Under the pieces are notes generated by a model that did not search any database, had not been told where the DNA came from, and saw only the letters and a program-made list of their open reading frames with translations. The position numbers and the translations under genes were made by a program. A DNA stretch of 64,000 nt from Antedon mediterranea (taxonomy: Eukaryota; Echinodermata; Crinoidea; Comatulida; Antedonidae). This document shows, piece after piece, positions 25,060-36,167 of the stretch. The DNA is taken from positions 23,563,001-23,627,000 of the forward strand of contig NC_092673.1 of NCBI RefSeq assembly GCF_964355755.1, in the 5' to 3' direction. Each line of letters opens with the position of its first letter. Positions within the stretch are counted from its first letter, which is position 1.

Positions 25060-25404
25060 AGATGTATTGTCCCCCTGAAAAAAATATTCTGAACACAATT
25101 TTTGTTGAATATGCAATTTTAATATAACATAATAGTTATCCACTTTGACCAAAAAATGGATCGAAAAAAAATGTATTTATCTGAAAAAACTGTAATTTAA
25201 AGCAAATAATAGTCAAATTGGCTGCCAGCCAATGGGTTTTTGGTTGAATTTGACCATTTATTATGTCATTTTATATGGTAAAACACGAATTTTTCTAGTT
25301 TTTTTAACGGAATGGGATTACCTATATGAAAACTACAAAATAACCTATTTAAAATCTGATTTAAATAATCTTCATTTTTTATGTTGTTGGGGGACAATAC
25401 ATCT
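25060..25404. mobile_element. MITE with 16-bp TIRs flanked by TTAA
   Basis: Ends are AGATGTATTGTCCCCC and GGGGGACAATACATCT, exact reverse complements, each bordered by TTAA (25,056-25,059 and 25,405-25,408). TTAA duplications are characteristic of piggyBac and Kolobok elements. The 345-bp interior has no transposase. A second copy is cut by the window's left edge. Confidence 0.75.
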
Positions 25405-25408
25405 TTAA

Positions 25409-27932
25409 GTTATTTTTTACAAAATGTACGTAAGCCAAATTTTACTGTAAAACACAAGAATATTTATTTTCGAATGACACGCCATATAATTTATGCCATG
25501 TCTAAATACTGTATTTATACTGAGGTATACAAATATAATATACATAACATAGACCGTTTTGACAATCCATAGCCTATGTCTGTCTGTAATAATATAATTT
25601 ATAATATTACCGTACCGGTACTGTATCACTATAAAATATGTTTTAAAGAAATTTACCATTTAATTATTGCTTTCCAATTTAGTTTTTGTTTTAGACATAA
25701 ACTAAAATCGATTTATTTGAAAACGTTTTTTTGTAATTGTCACCTGGAAACGTTTTGCAAGAATTAACTATTTTTTAAATTTTAATTTAACGATAACAAT
25801 TATAATTGACCTCATCACAGATCAAAGTTTATAGTTGGTACTTTTCTAGGAATGTTAACGACGTAAGCTAATAATATAATATTGTTTGTTTGTTTATAAT
25901 ATTACAAACTAATCATATTTATCAATTCTATAAAATAGAAGAGGATTTAAATGAAATGTTAACTTAGCGATAACTATCAAATTGAGATTTTCTTAGATCA
26001 ATATTAGTAACTTTATACGAAATCAGGTACGTGAACTCATATAATATTTATATATCTATAATAATTATTACTAAGTTAATCATTTATAATAAGTTCAAGA
26101 GCATTTCAATGAAATTGAAATTAAATGCACCTCTCGTGTCTTTAAAAGCAATTATTACATACGGCTTAGATTTTTAATAAAATTCCTAATATTAATAAAT
26201 GTTAATCCAATAGTCTAGAACTTAAGAGGCATGCTGTGCCTCATAATATGCCGGTAGTAATCATAATAATAGTTTACTTTTTTTTAATTACTCACCGAAC
26301 ATCCTTTAAAGAACCATATTCAGGACCCAACAGGTGTCCCCTTAATAGTGTTCCCATAATATACCGGTATGGAATGGAGTTTTCCAAAGGAGAGGTTCTT
26401 CTGTATTTACATCAGTATTAGCACAAACAAATACAAACTCATCCCCAATGTTTACATCGACATCATCGACACAACACAACCATAAAGTCTATTATAATAA
26501 TATGTATTCCTTCATGTTTTCATTGCGCGTGTCATAACCAATAACCAAATAACCAGTACCACTAGTCATTATTATCATGAAAATCAACCCCAGCCTTCAG
26601 CAATCATCACTCCTCGTCATGAAGATTCGTCACCACATATCCCCGCCACCAACGTATGGTATGGTCATTATTATGGTTTATACACTAATGATATACAGTA
26701 ATCTTCCTCAACACTATTAACATCATCAGAACACCGTTCATTATCATCATTTATCATTTTATTCATCACCATAAGATTGTTAACATCACGTCATCGACCG
26801 ACTCTATACAACGTTTCATAGCTGAGTGAAGGCATTTGGCTGAATTACAGTACCCGGAAACGACTCCCAGTCCATAGTGAGTACCTGTTTTGAAAAGAGG
26901 AAAGAGCCACACATAATGCCTACAATATAGTAAAATTAACTCATAACAGCTCATTCTCCAACGGAACTCACCTTTTTGTATATAAATAGTCAGTTTGGAA
27001 TGATACTTCCTGGAAGAATCTTTATCATGATAACAATCTTAACTATCGTCATCTGTATCATAATGACTATCTTCCGTAGATTTTCAAGAAAGCGATTTTG
27101 TAAGAAGACTTTTCGAAAATTCTGTTATATTTATAAAAGTTGTATAAATGCCATTTAAAGCCTACTACAGAATGTTAGGCTTAACGTAAAGTTCCCGTAG
27201 CCTACTTAACGAACGCACTCGAGATGCGCACAGGTAGTTATTGTTAGTCGGTTATACGCATGCTTGATCTTTTTGGTGATTATAGACTTCAGTTCTTTAT
27301 TATGACTTTATAAACTGTATTATGCGTTATTAGAGCCTAATGTTTGCTATGCATTTTATGGATATGAGTTTTTACTCTGTAAAAATCATCTTAGTGGATA
27401 TAGGAGTTAAATAGGCTTAACGCAGTGATAACTGCATTGTAGGTCGGCTTGTTTAGATGTTTACAAGATTTAATGATGAAAGAAATCTGTGGTAATAGCA
27501 ATAAAACGTATCCTAGAACGAACATTGTTAATCAATACTGGAAAATAAGTGAGAACTTTAACGATACTGGGCTTAAATTATGTGATAAGTAGGTGGCAAA
27601 CCAAGTAGGAAAAACAATGAAATGCTGGTAAATCTACCTACACAACTCTATAAAATGTGCACCTAATTCTTGTTTATCTGTATAGGTTCATCGTGGTATT
27701 ATTCTCATGAGTAAATAAAACACTATGGCAATAATGGCTAAAGTAACTAAAACAAACAACAATATAAACATTCCACAAATTAGGATTATCTATTGCAGTT
27801 TCAGTAAGGTGTTAAAATGCAATTTAGCCGTGAAAAAATGTGAAAAGTTAGTTAAGTGTTTGAGGTAATAAAATATCTGGAGAAAAATGACGTTATTCTT
27901 AAGTTACGTTGTGAGTTATGATGACGCCACCC
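25409..27932. other. Non-coding stretch
   Basis: AT-rich open frames on both strands overlap each other and show no coding signature. A TCA/CAT-rich tract covers 26,560-26,775. Confidence 0.4.
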
Positions 27933-27935
27933 TAA

Positions 27936-28316
27936 GGGCCCATTTACACTAGGACGATAACGATGGACGATCAATATAAGCATGCAGCAAAAGAAATTAG
28001 AAAGGTTTTTGTTCTAGAACTATAGGATAATCATTTATGCTGTCTTTGATAAAAATAATATTTTTAAAATTCCAATCAAATGACGTCATGATAAATAAAA
28101 ACAATAACATCGTTGTATTGTCACGATATTATTGCTCTTACTAATCATGACGTCATTTGATTGGACGTGTTAAAATATCATTTTCATCAAAGGAAGCATA
28201 GATGGTTCTTCTATAGTTCTGGAATGAAAGTGTTTATATTTCTTTTGTTTTATGTATGAAAAATGCACATTTGTTTATTTATCGTCGATCGTTATCATCC
28301 TAGTGCAAATGGGCCT
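27936..28316. mobile_element. Fold-back MITE, Harbinger-like
   Basis: Left end GGGCCCATTTACACTAGGAC and right end CCTAGTGCAAATGGGCCT are inverted repeats bordered by TAA (27,933-27,935; 28,317-28,319). Pairing continues inward through GATGGACGATC / GATCGTTATC and the matched TGACGTCATGAT / ATCATGACGTCA blocks, so almost the whole 381 bp folds back on itself. TAA sites and GGGCC ends suggest PIF/Harbinger. Confidence 0.7.
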
Positions 28317-28343
28317 TAAAAGCACTGTAGACGTGGGCGGGGA

Positions 28344-29516
28344 GCGATTTTTTTTTTTTTTCGTACATAAGTTGGGGACCCCATCATGAAACGTCACAAA
28401 ATAAACATGAATAATTCATCAGTTAAATGTTCTTGTTCCGTGTGCACCCAAGCGTATAGCATGCAACAAGAAGTGATTAAGTGCGGTACGATTCTAGGCC
28501 TATCTCCGCTGTGGTTGCCGCGTGCGATTTCATAATAGAATAGCGGAGTTTTGTGTGGATTGTCGAAATAATCAGCCTTTAGTTTATGGTGTTTTTAATA
28601 TAGTTTATTACTAAAGAATTACGTGTTAAAATTATAGTTTCTATTGATACTATTAGGCCTAATTACTAGTCTCTAATCTAAACCCCTGTATATTCTATTA
28701 GTAGCTGTGTGGGTGTGTGTGACTTGTGTCTTTGGGCTATGTCCAATTACTACTTAGTTTAATGTTTTGCCTAGCTGTCGATTAGCCTCGACACATTTTG
28801 CATAGTGGACGTGTGTGTGAAGAAGAGTGCGCGAAGGCAATCACGTGAATTGACCTAGAATCCTAGGCCTATTATTGTAGAAAGAATCGTATCGCAGTTG
28901 TTGTTCCGTGTGCACCCAAGCGTTCTTGGACATAGCCCAAAGAAAGCTTAGACCCACAAGAATAAAGACTGTGTATAATTTGTGTACTGTATTTTTTTAA
29001 TTCTGCTATCATTTATCAAACAATATGCAATGTACTCAAAGGAACTTTAAAAATGCGCGTATATGAACACATGAGATGGGAAGATTTGACCCACGAGAAT
29101 AAAAAATGTATTTTTGTGTAATGTTTATTGTTTAATTTTGCTGACTTATTACTCGGATTGTGTCATACCAAAGATAGTGTAACTATTACCAAAGATAGTG
29201 TAACTATCTTTGGTCATACCTAACACACACACACGTCACACACATCCACACAGCTACTACTAGAATAGACATGGGTTTAGAGACTAATAATTAGGCCTAA
29301 TAGTATTAATAGATTATTTCGACAATCCACACAAAACGCCGCTATTCTTCAACAGCGGAGATAGGCCTAGAATCGTACCGCACTTGTGTAATCACTTCTT
29401 GTTGCTATACGCTTGGGTGCACACGGAACAAGAAAATTTAACTGATGAATTATTCATGTTTTTTTTGTGACGTTTCATGAGGGGGTCCCCAACTTATGTA
29501 CGAAAAAAAAAATCGC
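28344..29516. mobile_element. 1.17-kb long-TIR element with 9-bp target duplication
   Basis: GGGCGGGGA occurs at 28,335-28,343 and 29,517-29,525, directly bordering ends GCGATTTTT... and ...AAAAATCGC. The inverted repeats extend at least 240 bp with few differences (for example TACGATTCTAGGCCTATCTC on the left, its complement on the right) and continue weakly to about 400 bp. Long TIRs plus a 9-bp duplication fit Mutator-like (MULE) fold-back elements. The interior repeats TIR motifs (GTTCCGTGTGCACCCAAGCG at 28,434 and 28,902) and has no transposase frame. Confidence 0.75.
29170..29216. repeat. Short direct/inverted repeat inside the long-TIR element
   Basis: ACCAAAGATAGTGTAACTAT occurs twice (29,168 and 29,192) and the second copy is followed by its complement ATAGTTACACTATCTTTGGT-like sequence, forming a hairpin. 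Confidence 0.55.
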
Positions 29517-29525
29517 GGGCGGGGA

Positions 29526-30000
29526 GGGGAAGGGTGTGTGGGCTTATTTCAAGACGCTCATTCTGCTTCACCACTGTCGAAAAATTAATTGGGTTATTAC
29601 CAATGCTGTTGCAAAGGTTTGTAATGTACAATATATTTTTAACCCCGGAACTACCCTTTAAAGCTTTAATTAATATTTTGTCAAATCTTCCACATGTTAC
29701 GTCATCGCTTACATACTTTCCGGAATCATGTCCTATAAATTATGGCTTCACTTTGATCTATATACATCGGCATGATTTCTATTCCTACTCAATTAATCAT
29801 TGTGTCTAATAATTAATCTGTAATGGTGTTATGGGTTGTTTTTGGCCTAATGAATTTGACATTAGCGTGCTCTTATGTTACCTCGTAAATTTTCATATAA
29901 TTGTAACTGTAGTTTGGAGGTTGCTTAAATACTCCTACGTCTTGGGAATTTCCTCATACGTATTCACAGTCCTGTAACCCAACATTTGACAATGCTTGCT
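29526..30000. other. Non-coding; small repeat relic
   Basis: 29,563-29,660 resembles 6,690-6,795 (TTCACCxCTGTCG ... GAACTACCCTTTAA). No gene: the open frames starting at 29,467 and 29,477 begin inside the mobile element. Confidence 0.4.
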
Positions 30001-30163
30001 CAGTACCATAGGTAGATTACGAAATACAGCTTATCGTGTGTACCAAATTTACTTCCTGTATCATGAAAGGTTACGTTAAGATTAAGAGTTAAGGTTTATG
30101 AAACATAGGCTTCATATGCGACACACATCGTACTGTATCGTGTTATTTGCCTATGATTCCGGT
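30001..30163. repeat. CATAGGC-family MITE copy
   Basis: Left CAGTACCATAGG and right GCCTATGATTCCGG are the family's inverted ends; the interior has TACTGTATCGTG-type sequence. Diverged. Confidence 0.45.
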
Positions 30164-30872
30164 CATTTTAGTATACGCTTCGCACCTCATAATCCTCGTT
30201 AAAAATTATTTTCTTTAGAGCGGTAACACCGTAATCCTTATCTATATATAAATTATGGTTAATTCTGACATAGGCGAGCACAATGCAAAAACTTCGGTAC
30301 AAATCTCCGCCTTGGATACCTACCTTATCTATCCGAGATGTACCGCGAAACGTAGATTTGATAACATTAGTGTGCACGCCGACGCTATTGTTCCATATTT
30401 ATATCTTAGGAAGATGTTATAAAGAGTTTTTTAACAACATTTATGATTTCAACATTGGATTTTCCTCTCAATTTCAATTCTTCCCGGTCAAAGTAATTTC
30501 CGGGTTTAAGATAAGTTCACCTTAGTTTCAAATATTTTCTCTCTTTTATACACAAGGGAGCAGTTAAAATAATAGATTTGACCCTAAAGGTGACTGGAAA
30601 CAGGCACTTTCCATCAATCAATACAGTGTCCCTTTGGAAGACGAAAAAAAATTGGCCATTAATCATAGCCATTTCAGTTTTTTGTTTATTTTAAAACATA
30701 CCACACGTGTGTGAAGGTACAGTAGTTAAATAATAGGAATTATACTGCAAATTAATAAAGATCAAATTAAATATACGCCATAAAGAATCAGAATATATTG
30801 TGGGGAATAGTATTATAAAATTACATAGGGAGATTTGATAAGACATTTTTCGAGTGAAATCCCGATAGCTGA
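30164..30872. other. Non-coding stretch
   Basis: No gene or clear repeat recognised. Confidence 0.4.
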
Positions 30873-30879
30873 GTTTTAT

Positions 30880-30924
30880 CAGGGAAGAGTTAAATTAATG
30901 TAAATGTAATTTAACTCTTCCCTG
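30880..30924. mobile_element. 45-bp hAT-like hairpin element
   Basis: CAGGGAAGAGTTAAATT ... AATTTAACTCTTCCCTG is a near-perfect hairpin bordered by GTTTTAT on both sides (30,873-30,879 and 30,925-30,931). It shares its ends with 5,592-5,645. CAGGG ends and a 7-8 bp duplication fit hAT. It is extremely short for a mobile element. Confidence 0.5.
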
Positions 30925-30930
30925 GTTTTA

Positions 30931-31296
30931 TTGAGTAAGCTTGCAGGAATAACTGTAGGCTATCTTCCTGTGTCCCGTTAGGACCGAGATGTCTGCCCAT
31001 GTTGCAAGCCGTAATGTCTTCTTTCTTGGGCCCACTCTGTCACGGCAGTTAGTTTCAAAAGATGATTAAATTAAATAATGTATTAATAATTATTAGGATG
31101 GTATTCATTTGAATTGAGTAAGCTTGCAGGAATAACTGTAGGCTATCTTCCTGTGTCCCGTTAGGACCGAGATGTCTGCCCATGTTGCAAGCCGTAATGT
31201 CTTCTTTCTTGGGCCCACTCTGTCACGGCAGTTAGTTTCAAAAGAAGATTAAATTAAATAATGTATTAATAATTATTAGGATGGTATTCATTTGAA
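30931..31296. repeat. 183-bp tandem duplication, nearly identical
   Basis: Units 30,931-31,113 and 31,114-31,296 differ at only one base that I can see (GATGATTAAAT versus GAAGATTAAAT). A GC-richer block (CCGTTAGGACCGAGATGTCT ... GGGCCCACTCTGTCACGGCA) sits inside each. No confident coding frame. Very recent duplication. Confidence 0.9.
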
Positions 31297-31681
31297 TAAA
31301 CGCCTCTCCAATAAAACATCACTTTGAATAATAACCCCCCCCCCCACCCCACAACCCAACTATCTAATAAACGTCCATCCACATATTTATAATAACACAA
31401 TTATACTATTTGTAGTAGAATTCACCGCACTGTTATCATATTATTAGAACTAAAAAATTTAACATATATCCCTCGAATAAGCACCTCCCTCAAATGACCT
31501 CCGCCTCCCCAAAGGGCCCTACCAAACAATAAAAACTATACTTTAAAATGTTATTAATCATCTAAAACACTGTGAAACAAAGTAGTTCAGTTTTACGAAT
31601 GTCAAGCATTTTCAATAATGGTAACCTACAGAAAATGTATAAGGAGAACATTATCATTCCGAGAACCATCGTCTACACTTC

Positions 31682-31718
31682 CTAGAGGGGGAGCGAGCGA
31701 AGCGAGCTCACCCTCTAG
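31682..31718. repeat. GC-rich hairpin
   Basis: CTAGAGGG ... CCCTCTAG with inner GAGCGAGCGAAGCGAGCTC: a 37-base inverted repeat in AT-rich DNA. No T-run follows, and a transcription terminator is not implied in an animal genome. Confidence 0.5.
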
Positions 31719-32175
31719 TAATTTACAATTACATTTACTGTTAATGTTAGGTTGTTGAAATGAAAGTCTGTCTAATTAGTTTATAATAACGTAATAGTGT
31801 ATCATTATAAAATCATAATACCTCATTACATTCAAAGGTGGTTGGTAGTCATGTGATGTATGTGCAGGCGACACACACGAAGTCACCCGTTACGCGTTTT
31901 AATTTTCCCAGCATGCGTTTATTCAAGATGTTCTGTTTTATTCTTCTCTAATACGGAAGACAACCTTGCAACCAAAGCCGCATAATAATGTACATTTTTA
32001 GTGCTAACATAAATTAATAACTTTTCATTTATTTTTCAGAGCAGTCCAACGTGTCTTCTCAATGTGTCTTTCAACCGTAAACTGTAAATGTTGGGGAATA
32101 CCTTTTAATTCGCAGATTTACCGGACTGAATTGCGCACAACGACGACTTTATTCTTCCCTAAAACGTGGTTCCCA

Positions 32176-32617
32176 ATAAAGCTTGGTTCTCACTAGCGAC
32201 GCAACATAACGCAACCTACGCAATGTAAGAAAATGCCCTTCCAATAATTTTGTTTTCCTCCACGTACCTGCATGATTACGCAATACATCACTTTGCGTCA
32301 ATACGTCGCTGCGTTGCGTTCTAGTGGGAACCACCCTTAAAGCGTGGTTCCCACTAGCGACGCAATCACAAGCGAATAAGCCATCGCTTGTGATTGGTCA
32401 ATTCACTTGCGTTGCGTTACGTCCTTGCGTTGCGTCGCTAGTGGAAAGAGGTAACGCATGGACGTAACGCAACGCAAAGTGATTTGACCGATCTCAAGCG
32501 ATGGATTATTCGAACAGTCGCGATTAGTTAACCTGTTGCATTGCGTCTGTTTCCTTGCGTTGCGTCCTAGTGGGAACCAAGCTTTAAGCTTGCTAGTGAG
32601 AACCACGCTTAAAGTAC
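32176..32617. mobile_element. Cluster of Harbinger-like MITEs
   Basis: At least two abutting elements: 32,176-32,338 (AAAGCTTGGTTCTCACTAGC ... TTCTAGTGGGAACCACCC), then copies from TTAAAGCGTGGTTCCCACTA (32,337) running through GCGTCGCTAGTGG (32,445) and GCGTCCTAGTGGGAACCAAG (32,580) to GAGAACCACGCTTAAAG (32,613). TTAA/TAA separates the units. Interiors carry GCGTTGCGTTACGTCC and GATTGGTCAATTCACTTGCG. Repeated insertion into or next to the same family made the cluster. Open frames here on the minus strand are repeat artefacts. Confidence 0.65.
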
Positions 32618-35600
32618 AGGCAGTTGTGCAAACACTGGAAACGCGTTACGAACTCCATTGACCCCTATATTATAATTATGATTATCAGCTATAGTAGTCT
32701 AGATCAACTTCTTATTTCAATTATTTATATACGTAATATAAACCAAGATATTTCTAACTCGTAAGCACTTATTTTAAAAAGTCAATGACATTAGGTTTCG
32801 CACGTAGGCAGACGCGGTCAGGTAGGACTTTTGATCTTTATGAAGATGCGCGTTGTGAACGCATTTCTAATATGGCAAGCAAACACAACTACCTCTTTAA
32901 TCAGAGTTGAAAATCCGTCCCTGAAAACTTACCATAAATACATTATGTAGTGTAGAACCAACAACATCATACCAGCAGTACGTAAATTTTCTAACATACC
33001 AAAATTAATTACAGGGAAAACTATAGCTTTAATTTCAATTTATAATATATTTTATTTGTTAGATAAATGCTATTAAAATATTATATTATAGATCGACGGG
33101 TATTAAATATATTAAATTATGCTTTTACAATTTTTAATTTTTATTAGTAGAAAAAACACATATTGCGCAAAAACTGGTGTTAATTTACTGACTTTTAAAC
33201 CTTCTAATAAGTAATAATGTCAATATTAGTGAGCCCGTATACATTATGATTTATTTACTCAAATATATCGTATTAGTGTTGTAACGGCCCTTCAAAACAC
33301 CTACTTAACGAAGCTAGCAACATTGTCTATTTTAGTAATAATTTCGCTAATAATTAACGCATTCTAATTAACGCGTTCGGAATGTTTAATCGTTCTTTAC
33401 GGCTTAATTGAACTGCTTTTGATGATCTCCGACTGTGAAACACGTCATAAATTGTGTTACGAAGTTCGCATGACGCGTTTATATCGATAGTCTATTTTTT
33501 TTCATCCAAACATTTTCTGTAGAAGGAATCATTATTGTTGGTATAGTATGTCTTATCTGTGTATTACAATAGCTTAGTTGAATAGTCGTATAATGATATT
33601 AGTATTTCAATAAGATTTAGATTGTATCCACTCAATATAAGCAACTTATCATGGGCTTGTTTAAAAAGTAGGTCTATCAACATTCACTTTAAAGTTTATA
33701 CGCGTGTATTTTGTTGGAAAATATTTATGTGCGCTAATAACAATTATTACGGAAAATTAGGCAAATGGGTTACCGTTATTGTTTAGGACCAAGTTTAAAT
33801 AGGCCCTAAAATTAGCATACTTGTTAAATATGCTATTCTATTGGCACACTAGTTTCTGTTAAAAGAAATTTCGAGTTCAAGGTGTGCTGAGAAATTGAAA
33901 TACAAAAGATAAGTCATTATGTTAAGTTCAACATATTTCGGCCGATTTCATCAAATGTATTTCACATTTATCTATAGTAGTATTCTAACCCTTGACCCAA
34001 CCTTATATCATACAGGCACGACATGTGATATAGATGAAATATCAAATATTCATATGAGATCGGAGATAGATAGTATGTGGAGATACAGCACTGGGAATCG
34101 AGTTATTTTGTATGCCCTCGCCCCTACCATTCTCTATTTCAAAATCCTTGCCACTGATTCAAACCGTATAAAACACTCCCAAATGACCACTACCGCTTAG
34201 TGCCATCTTGAGGTAACGATACCTTTTAATTATATTTACCATCATTTAAGGTCCTATATGCTACACTCTAATTAAATGGCCACTTTCTTTTAATGGCTTT
34301 AAAATGTAGCCTGACACTTTATCTTGTGAATTCTATTCTGTTTTTGTCATAAAATATAAAAAATTAAAATGAAACGAATTTATAAAAGGTAGTGAAAACC
34401 ACAAAAGAAAGATTTAGATGAATTAAGATGACAATCTAATAGTATTATAAGATGAATCAAAACGATGATGATGACGATACAACTGTACGAAGCATAATTT
34501 CTTACAATCAAGAATGACTTATTTAAAGACATTAGTGAACAAGATCGATTACTTTTACATTATCTTAACCACGGTGTACTTTTAATGCATAAATTAAATT
34601 AATATGTAATAAATAATATCTTGAAACAATGGGTACAGTGTTAACAGTTACTGTCGTTAAGCGATTATAAATAAATAAAATATTTCCGACTGCCGTGTTT
34701 CGTCCATTATAAAAATGTATACATACCTTCCATTAAACATAGATATAATACACATTAACGGTGTGTTAATCGGAAAGTATTAGATAATCTTAGTTTGAAT
34801 CCGATAATTATTTATGAAACTCAAATACTGTCTACTAGGAGTCATGGAGTTGAGTGACCTGAGGTGATGACAGAGACGCCACAACCACAATGCTCTCCTC
34901 GGCCAAACAGTAGTTTTTTTATAGTCTTCTCGGATAAAGACATAAAGAAGACCAATGTGTACACATGACACTGTAATTTTAAAGTCAGTAGCCTACATTC
35001 GGAAAGGCGTATAGTATGAGGTTACCCCAGTGTAATAGTCCAGCTCTTTATCGGAGAGAGGAATGAGTGCCGTATGTTGGAAGTCTTGGATGGACCATTG
35101 GGGACGTTATAGGTAGCCTACTGCCCACATGTATATTCGAACATTATTTATTTTTTAACAGAAAAACCTTCACCAGTGAAGGCGCTATAAAACTACTAAA
35201 TTATTATTGTAGCGATAAAAGGTAATTTCAATTAGAATTAATAAAAATAATTGATAACACAAGGTACTATTATTATCAATCATAGGCATGTGTAACTAGA
35301 CTAATAGACTCTAAAGTTAATTAATGTTTTTTTTCAATAGATGAATGTGTTTGTATGTGATATGTTTCCACTGCATACGATTCTGTGTGAAGAGCTTTGA
35401 TCTTCTTCCAATAGTGCTATATTAATTAATTCATTATGTGATAAGAAATAATTTTCAAATTACGATCAATCATGAATAGGAATAATGTAATGTTCCTAAT
35501 GTAGCATTAACGTTAATTAATGTTCATTGTTTCAATGAATTAGGTTTAGGTTCCAGTGGAAAACAATGTTTAGACTGTTGATAAATTAATAATGACGGCT

Positions 35601-36086
35601 CATTTTTGCTTGACTGATCGTAATAAAGTACAGTTAACCATAAGTTAAGCATCTCATTTCGAAGGAGAACTTGGTGATGGGTAACTTTGAAATGTTGAAG
35701 AACATTAATCATGATTTTCGTACGAACGACTTTAGCTTCACTACAATTATGTACGTACAAGCAACACATGGGGTTCAAATGTCAGGATTTTTTCTAATGA
35801 CAAATTACAACTCCACTCCCAAAGACTTGTAATAAGACTTTGTTTATGTAGAGCATCTTGTGTATATGTGAACAGGATTGCCACCTTTATGAATTCGCTT
35901 ATGGTTATCCTTGACAATTTGCCTAAATATATAATTTTAAAAATAAAGTACATCCAGTTGCAATTAACACCAATAGCAGAGTTATTTAAATGTTAAATGT
36001 ATTTACATTACTACAGAGAAAGAAGAAATGGTCACATAATGATAATGATGTACTATTTCATCTCCGCAAGTTCATTGTCATTGTTA
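32618..36086. other. Non-coding stretch
   Basis: No gene recognised on either strand. 35,005-35,060 (GAGGTTACCCCAGTGTAATA) may be a decayed SINE core. Confidence 0.4.
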
Positions 36087-36167
36087 GGGGCTTTCGATTT
36101 CCGACGACCGAGGACTGACGACCAACCAGTCGGTGCTTGTCGACCGTCGCATGGAAATTGAAAGCTC
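36087..36167. repeat. Small palindromic element
   Basis: GGGGCTTTCGATTTCC (36,087) and GGAAATTGAAAGCTC (36,152) are inverted repeats around a GC-rich core with GACGACCGAGGACTGACGAC. MITE-like; family unknown. Confidence 0.5.

Noticed and set aside
29467-29809. Two overlapping plus-strand open frames of 64 and 110 aa
   Set aside because: They begin in the terminal inverted repeat of the long-TIR element and have no domain.
31682-31718. Bacterial-type terminator or contamination
   Set aside because: Single GC-rich hairpin without T-run; the surroundings are typical of the rest of the window.
32149-32606. Minus-strand frames of 61 and 67 aa
   Set aside because: Formed by Harbinger-like MITE repeats (NAT-rich, Thr-Gln-Arg runs from GCGTTGCGT).
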